This document shows positions 58,906 to 64,000 of a DNA stretch of 64,000 nucleotides, piece after piece. Made by a program: the position numbers and the translations under genes. The stretch is from positions 1 to 64,000 of the forward strand of contig CACZEL010000001.1 in the NCBI GenBank assembly GCA_902780235.1, given 5' to 3'. The stretch is from an uncultured Bacteroidales bacterium. GTDB lineage: Bacteria; Bacteroidota; Bacteroidia; Bacteroidales; Paludibacteraceae. Each line of letters opens with the position of its first letter. The first letter of the stretch is position 1. Under the pieces are notes generated by a model. The model was not told the DNA's origin. It worked only from the letters and a program-made list of their open reading frames with translations, and did no database searches.

Positions 58906-61900
58906 AGCAACTGAGGCACATAGGACTACTGATCACACTGGCTTTGTGTTGGTGCGTGGCTGCTTTGGCACAAGGGACGACGGAAGAACCCAAGCAATTG
59001 AAGGAGATCACGTCCACCGAAGGACGCGAGTTCTTCGTAGCTTGGCTGCCGAACGGTGGTAGTGACTTGTCGTCCACCGACCTCAAACTGCTCTTGCTGG
59101 CCTCCTCGCGCGTGGACAACGCCATCACGGTGGAGTTTGCCAACGGCGCTACCATGGACTATACCATCGAAGCCGGCAAGACCACCACGATCACGATCGA
59201 TGCGCAATCGGTCTATTGGGATCCGGCAAATGACGAGGAAGAGAAACCGCTCAGCAAAGGTATCCGCGTCTATAGTTCGATCGATGAAGTTTTCACGCTT
59301 TTCTCCATTAACCAGACCGGTACGCTCGGTACCTACAGTTACGACGGTGCCCACATCCTGCCGATCGAGGCTTTAGGTACCGAATACATGGTGACCACTA
59401 ACGACGTGGATGCCACCGCAACCGAGTTTGTCATTATGTCCACCAAACCGGATGCGACGAACGTGACGATGGAGTTGAAGGTCAACAGTCGTCGTGGTAG
59501 CACGCAGCAACTGAGCTTCACGCTCAACGGATCGAAGCAGATCTATATCGTTCGTTCCAAAGCACCGGATCCTACGGATCCCGAAGATGCGATCGACTTG
59601 TCCGGTTCAACGATCTGTGCCGACCAACCGATCGCCGTATGGAGCGGAAACCAGAACACGCTGATACCGAACCAAGACGGTTTGAGTACCGATCACGCGT
59701 ACGATCAGTTATTACCGGTCACCCGATGGGGAAAAGAGTTCATTGTGCCGATGACGGCGCTGAAGACCAAACGTAATGCTATCCGTATCACGGCTTTGCA
59801 GGACGGAACGGATATCACGGTCAAAGTGGGCACGAACACGCAGACTTTCTCCATGACCTCCGGTAGCGACACCACGCTCAACACGCTTTACCAACCGGAC
59901 TCCCCAACGCCGCAGAATTTCACCCGCTATATCACCTCCACCAAACCGATTCAGGTGTATCTGTTCACATCCAGTGCCGGTATGAACACATGGGATGACT
60001 ACGAGACAGGAGAGAGTTATACGCCGAGTGATCCGTCCATGACCATCATTCCGCCTTTGGAGTTTCTCACGGACACGACCATCTTCCGCACCTACAACGG
60101 CGGTGACGGTAAATTGAAACATCAGATCAATCTGTGGGCACTCAGTTCGCAGACCGGTAACATCGAGTTGGACGGTCAGCCTATCTCGGGTTGGAAGACC
60201 ATACCGACCAACACGGCTTATTCCCAAGTGACCTGCGACGTCGAGGACACCACGCATATTCTCACCGCGCCTACCAAATCCTTCTCCGGCTATGCGTACG
60301 GTATCGCCAACGGTCAGGCATATCTCTATCCCGTAGGATATGACTTCACGCCGAAAAAAGACTCGTTGTTCCTCATGGATAACGACTCTTCCTATGCTGT
60401 GCGGCCGTCCGAATGGAGAGACAATTACGTCAGCGACACGGAAGGCGGATGGTATCTGGATAAGATCCTGCAAGAGGACAACACGTATCTGTTGGACTCT
60501 ATTTTCATCTGCGACAGTACGATCCTTAAGTTCCCCATCAAGACGTACAACGTATGGTATAAAACGATTTGGGAGATCGAAGGATCGATACGGGGAGACA
60601 GTTATTTTGAACCCTTGGAGCAGTTATCCGAAGATGTCGCACGACCTGAACTGGAGCATCAGTTCACTCTTCTGCCGATTAAGCAGAACCGAGATCCGTT
60701 TGAGGACTTCGAGGTGCGCGGTATCGTGATCCACAAACCGCTCTTCTGCGAAGACATCATCCCCGAGGACAAATGGGAACGCGACACGTTCAACACCGTC
60801 GTACGCGTCATGCGGCAGTATAACGACACCGTTTGGCGGGCGATCTGCGTAGGCGACACCGTCCAGTTCTTCCGCGATACGGTATGGAATGTGGATCCTA
60901 CCTCCATCACCGGCAAGCCCCAAGAGGGTACGCATTACGAGATGCAGGTGACGATCTTCAATGACACGACCCACGATCTGTCCCGAGGGCTCTACCAATA
61001 CCAAGTGGGTTCGGACAGTATCACCCGCCATTATATATCCAGCGGCGGTTGCGACTCCTTGAGCACCTTGATGCTCTTTGTCTGCGCGCCGAGTTATGAG
61101 AAAGTGGATACCGTCGTGTGTGAGGACAGTCTGAAGCATCTCAGTTTCGGGAAGTTCTTCGAGAAATACTCCGCTTCCAACAAATGGCCCAAGAAAGATA
61201 CCACTTTGTTTGACACCATTCGCGCCAAAGGCTGTATGACCGGTCCCGAATGGCGTAAGTTCCGTCCGCATTGCCGCGATTTCAACGGTTGCGACAGCGT
61301 GATGGAGCTGCATCTGAAAGTCATGACAGTGGTTAGAAACACGTATCCGGAGAATATTTGTATGACTCAACTGGCGGAGATGGGAGGCGTCTATCGTTGG
61401 GTTGAGAAGAACAGCGTGCCCGAGAGGGAGATCCATGTCTTCAACCCCGATACGATGGACAAAGATCGCATCTATACCTTCCGCGATACGGTCAAATACA
61501 AGAACTGTCCGGATTGTACGGAAGGCGGTTGCGACAGTGTGCGCAACGTCCTGACGCTCCAGTTCATCAGCGATGACGGACAAGAGCATGTCATCCATGT
61601 CTGTCAGAACAAAGATACGGTCTATAAGAACATGGGCTCCAGTTATCATTTCTCGCCGGTCGGCAAGCAATGCAACACGCCGTATCCGTATAAACTGGAG
61701 GTCATCGTACGCAGTATGGCAGGCGAAGAGTTATGCCGGTTCACCGACAGTCTGACCTTCTTTGTCGATACCGTCTATCGGGATCAGATGACCTATGACA
61801 CCGTTTGTATCGACCCGACCTTAGAAGTAGGCACACAGACCTATGCATGGAAAAATCACCCGAAATACTCGGCGATCAAGATTTATGGACCCGGTCTTTT

Positions 61901-64000
61901 CACCTATCGCGATACCATTCCTACCTACGACTGTCATTGCGACTCGATCTGCGTACTCAAACTGCGTGTCGGTCAGCCGGAACAGAAAATGACCAACACG
62001 ACGATTTGTGACGACGATGCCTTCACATGGCAGGACACCTTGTTCTATGGTATTAACTATAAGGAGACTATTCCGGCAGGACAAAAGAGCAAACAAGTGA
62101 CAGGTTCTATCTACACGACACGGAAAGACACCTTCACACAATATGGTTGCGACTCGACGCTCAAACTGATCCTGCATATTAACCCGACCTATGTAGCCGA
62201 GCAGAAAGATACGGCTATCTGTGCCGATGAACCGTACTATTTCTACGGCACGTGGTACAACACGCCGGCTAACCCGTGGAAATCGGATACCACTTATATC
62301 TTGGAGATCCATGACAAGTCCGTGCACCTCTGCGACAGTATGGTGCAGCATAACGTGACCGTTCATCCGATCTATCTGAATCAGCAGGAAGCGAACGATA
62401 CGATCTGTCAGGTACTGAGTCCGACGCCGGTGTATTACACATGGGAAGGCGGTCACGCGGATTGGAATGCACAGCATCTGCAGAAGATCAATAACGCCGG
62501 TACGTTCAACCTCACCGATTATAAGGAGAGCCAATACGGTTGCGACTCGATCATCCACCGCACCTTGGTCATCATGCCGACATACGACGATACGATCCCG
62601 CATCTGATGAACAGCGAGGACACGATCCATTGGGAGGGACGGATCTATGCCGGTGTAGATGCCGTGTTTGATAACGAGCAAGGCCTGCCTGTCGTGCGCA
62701 GTACGGGTCTGCAGTATTATACGGATCATCTTTCTACCAAGACCATCGGTACCCATTCCTGCGACTCGATACGCACGCTCAAGCTCGCGATAGGAAAAGT
62801 GTTCCGCGACACCGTGTATGATGCTACCTGCGTCAACTGCGGCACGTATTTCTGGACCATCACCAGCCCGAAGACCGGCATCGATACGGTCATCCCGATC
62901 ACCGATCTGCCGGCTCAGTACGAAGAGCGCTTCTACTACGACAGCCTCTTGACGGAACTGGACTTCGACTCGATCTTCGTGCTCCGTCTGACCGGCTACC
63001 CGCATTATGACTTCGACGAACCGGACGAGATCTGTCAGGGCGATGTCTATACCTGGCCGGGCCATACGCCGGGCGAGAACGGCGTCGTTCACCGTCTGTT
63101 TGTGAACCATCAGCCTATCACGGTAATCCCTACCGATGCCTACGGCGAGATTCAGGTTGTGGATAGTATGCTGACCGATACGATCTTCACCAACCCTAAG
63201 ACGGGCGAGATCAAGCGGATGCAATGCGACAGCGTCTGGACGCTCAATCTCACGATCCATGAGACCTATAACGACCGGTATGTCCTGCTCAGCGACACCT
63301 TCCCCATAAGTTCGAACGACACCCTGTCGTATTTCACCCAACCGCATGTGCTCTTCGTCGGCTATGACTTCGATTTTGAAGCAGCAGGTGTGACCAAGGA
63401 AGATTTCAAGCAGCAGTTCGATACCGTCATCTATATCCAACCTACGGGCGATGAGACATGGCGTGACTCGGTAACGAACCCCTCGCAGTATAACTGCGAC
63501 AGTGTGCATTATATCGTGATCCATATATGTGAGATCACCTTCACGCAGTTACGCGACACGATCGCTGACAACGATACGATATGGTCGTTTGGCGGTGAGA
63601 CGGAGTTCGGCAAACATACCTTACCGCTCGTCACGGGTCATAAGTTCCATTACTACGACGACGGAACGCCGGTGGACTACACCGTCACTCATGACCGTCT
63701 CGTGCGCGAGTACCTCTTTATAGATACGCTGCGAACCATCTACGGCTGCGACTCGATCGTCCATGACTCCGTCATCGTCTTCCCGTCGTATCGCTTCGAA
63801 GAGGAGGCTACCATATGCTCCAACGAGAAATTTGACTGGAGAAAATACGATTACCTCAACCGCTACAAGACCGGCTATGTCTATGACTCGGTGAACTACA
63901 AAGCCGGTACGCATACCATAGACTCTGTCTATGCGCTCAACCTGCATGTCGTGCCTTCCGGCTACTACCAGTTCGATACCGTGCTCTGTATGAACGATAC
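58902..64000 (+). CDS. giant secreted surface protein with GCDS repeats (partial, runs off the window)
   Basis: An uninterrupted reading frame of at least 1699 codons, open at the window end; it overlaps the preceding gene by 4 nt (ATGA). It starts with a signal peptide (about 1-23, ending AALAQ). Residues of about 40-480 are beta-rich and resemble the IgGFc-binding N-terminal type (EFFVAWLPN, EFIVPMTAL, ITALQDGTDITVKVGT). After about residue 700, modules of 60-130 residues end in (G/N)CDS(I/V/L) followed by a strand, at least eleven times (for example at about 61047, 61285, 61523, 61936, 62145, 62536, 63226 and 63744). Such proteins are typical cell-surface or secreted adhesins in this phylum. 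Confidence 0.85.
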   Translation, partial: MKQLRHIGLLITLALCWCVAALAQGTTEEPKQLKEITSTEGREFFVAWLPNGGSDLSSTDLKLLLLASSRVDNAITVEFANGATMDYTIEAGKTTTITIDAQSVYWDPANDEEEKPLSKGIRVYSSIDEVFTLFSINQTGTLGTYSYDGAHILPIEALGTEYMVTTNDVDATATEFVIMSTKPDATNVTMELKVNSRRGSTQQLSFTLNGSKQIYIVRSKAPDPTDPEDAIDLSGSTICADQPIAVWSGNQNTLIPNQDGLSTDHAYDQLLPVTRWGKEFIVPMTALKTKRNAIRITALQDGTDITVKVGTNTQTFSMTSGSDTTLNTLYQPDSPTPQNFTRYITSTKPIQVYLFTSSAGMNTWDDYETGESYTPSDPSMTIIPPLEFLTDTTIFRTYNGGDGKLKHQINLWALSSQTGNIELDGQPISGWKTIPTNTAYSQVTCDVEDTTHILTAPTKSFSGYAYGIANGQAYLYPVGYDFTPKKDSLFLMDNDSSYAVRPSEWRDNYVSDTEGGWYLDKILQEDNTYLLDSIFICDSTILKFPIKTYNVWYKTIWEIEGSIRGDSYFEPLEQLSEDVARPELEHQFTLLPIKQNRDPFEDFEVRGIVIHKPLFCEDIIPEDKWERDTFNTVVRVMRQYNDTVWRAICVGDTVQFFRDTVWNVDPTSITGKPQEGTHYEMQVTIFNDTTHDLSRGLYQYQVGSDSITRHYISSGGCDSLSTLMLFVCAPSYEKVDTVVCEDSLKHLSFGKFFEKYSASNKWPKKDTTLFDTIRAKGCMTGPEWRKFRPHCRDFNGCDSVMELHLKVMTVVRNTYPENICMTQLAEMGGVYRWVEKNSVPEREIHVFNPDTMDKDRIYTFRDTVKYKNCPDCTEGGCDSVRNVLTLQFISDDGQEHVIHVCQNKDTVYKNMGSSYHFSPVGKQCNTPYPYKLEVIVRSMAGEELCRFTDSLTFFVDTVYRDQMTYDTVCIDPTLEVGTQTYAWKNHPKYSAIKIYGPGLFTYRDTIPTYDCHCDSICVLKLRVGQPEQKMTNTTICDDDAFTWQDTLFYGINYKETIPAGQKSKQVTGSIYTTRKDTFTQYGCDSTLKLILHINPTYVAEQKDTAICADEPYYFYGTWYNTPANPWKSDTTYILEIHDKSVHLCDSMVQHNVTVHPIYLNQQEANDTICQVLSPTPVYYTWEGGHADWNAQHLQKINNAGTFNLTDYKESQYGCDSIIHRTLVIMPTYDDTIPHLMNSEDTIHWEGRIYAGVDAVFDNEQGLPVVRSTGLQYYTDHLSTKTIGTHSCDSIRTLKLAIGKVFRDTVYDATCVNCGTYFWTITSPKTGIDTVIPITDLPAQYEERFYYDSLLTELDFDSIFVLRLTGYPHYDFDEPDEICQGDVYTWPGHTPGENGVVHRLFVNHQPITVIPTDAYGEIQVVDSMLTDTIFTNPKTGEIKRMQCDSVWTLNLTIHETYNDRYVLLSDTFPISSNDTLSYFTQPHVLFVGYDFDFEAAGVTKEDFKQQFDTVIYIQPTGDETWRDSVTNPSQYNCDSVHYIVIHICEITFTQLRDTIADNDTIWSFGGETEFGKHTLPLVTGHKFHYYDDGTPVDYTVTHDRLVREYLFIDTLRTIYGCDSIVHDSVIVFPSYRFEEEATICSNEKFDWRKYDYLNRYKTGYVYDSVNYKAGTHTIDSVYALNLHVVPSGYYQFDTVLCMND

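Noticed and set aside
61821..63524. Long minus-strand frame opposite the giant surface protein (567 codons)
   Set aside because: The plus-strand frame carries the signal peptide and regular CDS modules; the opposite frame has no motif and arises from codon bias.

Overview
The window is chromosomal DNA from a member of the Bacteroidota, most likely order Bacteroidales. The evidence is the -33 TTTG / -7 TAnnTTTG promoter pattern in front of many genes, a tRNA without an encoded CCA end, and marker genes of this phylum (SprA and GldG of the gliding/type IX secretion family, a DUF5683 protein, a RprY-like regulator, Mpl, a short trigger factor). The genus cannot be named from the sequence alone. 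No rRNA or CRISPR array is present. One tRNA-Gln lies at 6577-6647.

Layout. 1-4480 is an AT-rich accessory block. It starts with a long imperfect hairpin, followed by a PLD-type nuclease-like gene and five unrecognised genes, the last three translationally coupled. 4826-6480 holds an ORF6N protein and a flavodoxin-like protein. 6869-21800 is a dense plus-strand run: NrnA, PPIase, GldG, a LysM/substrate-binding protein, a small beta-barrel, KduI, GT9, ParA, ParB, DUF5683, MltD-like transglycosylase, MerR and YfhO. 21789-22844 is a membrane acyltransferase. 22797-30238 is a minus-strand surface-polysaccharide cluster (two GT2, GT11, LicD, cytidylyltransferase), interrupted by an AbiE-type toxin-antitoxin pair and an AAA/DUF4143 ATPase. 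30844-32088 is a DUF1016 PDDEXK nuclease with unusual repeat arrays on both sides. 32326-37613 (minus) carries KDO synthesis genes (kdsC, kdsD), IspD, UDP-xylose synthase, GT2 and ThiL. 37772-53087 (plus) carries RuvA, the giant SprA, a NadR-like kinase, TypA, trigger factor, Mpl, a dCMP deaminase and an S41 protease. 53150-55689 (minus) carries PepD and L-asparaginase. 55834-64000 (plus) carries a secreted protein, an atypical response regulator, Rpe, another secreted protein and a very large surface protein that runs off the window end.

Main themes. (1) Short tandem arrays with a period of about 7 bp (units such as GGTGAAA, AGCCAAC, AGTCGAA, TTTTCAA) sit at many gene junctions. They also occur in frame inside at least eight conserved proteins, and they build parts of signal peptides, stop codons and ribosome-binding leaders. 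(2) Nine of twelve recognisable promoters carry an extended -33 box, close to TTTGCATATATG. (3) The DUF1016 and ORF6N genes both carry in-frame palindromic repeats in their linkers, and the DUF1016 gene is flanked by intergenic inverted arrays of period 9. (4) Two conserved proteins are clearly atypical: a trigger factor without most of its PPIase domain, and a response regulator with Glu at the phosphoacceptor site.

All calls come from reading the sequence and recalling families; no database search was run.
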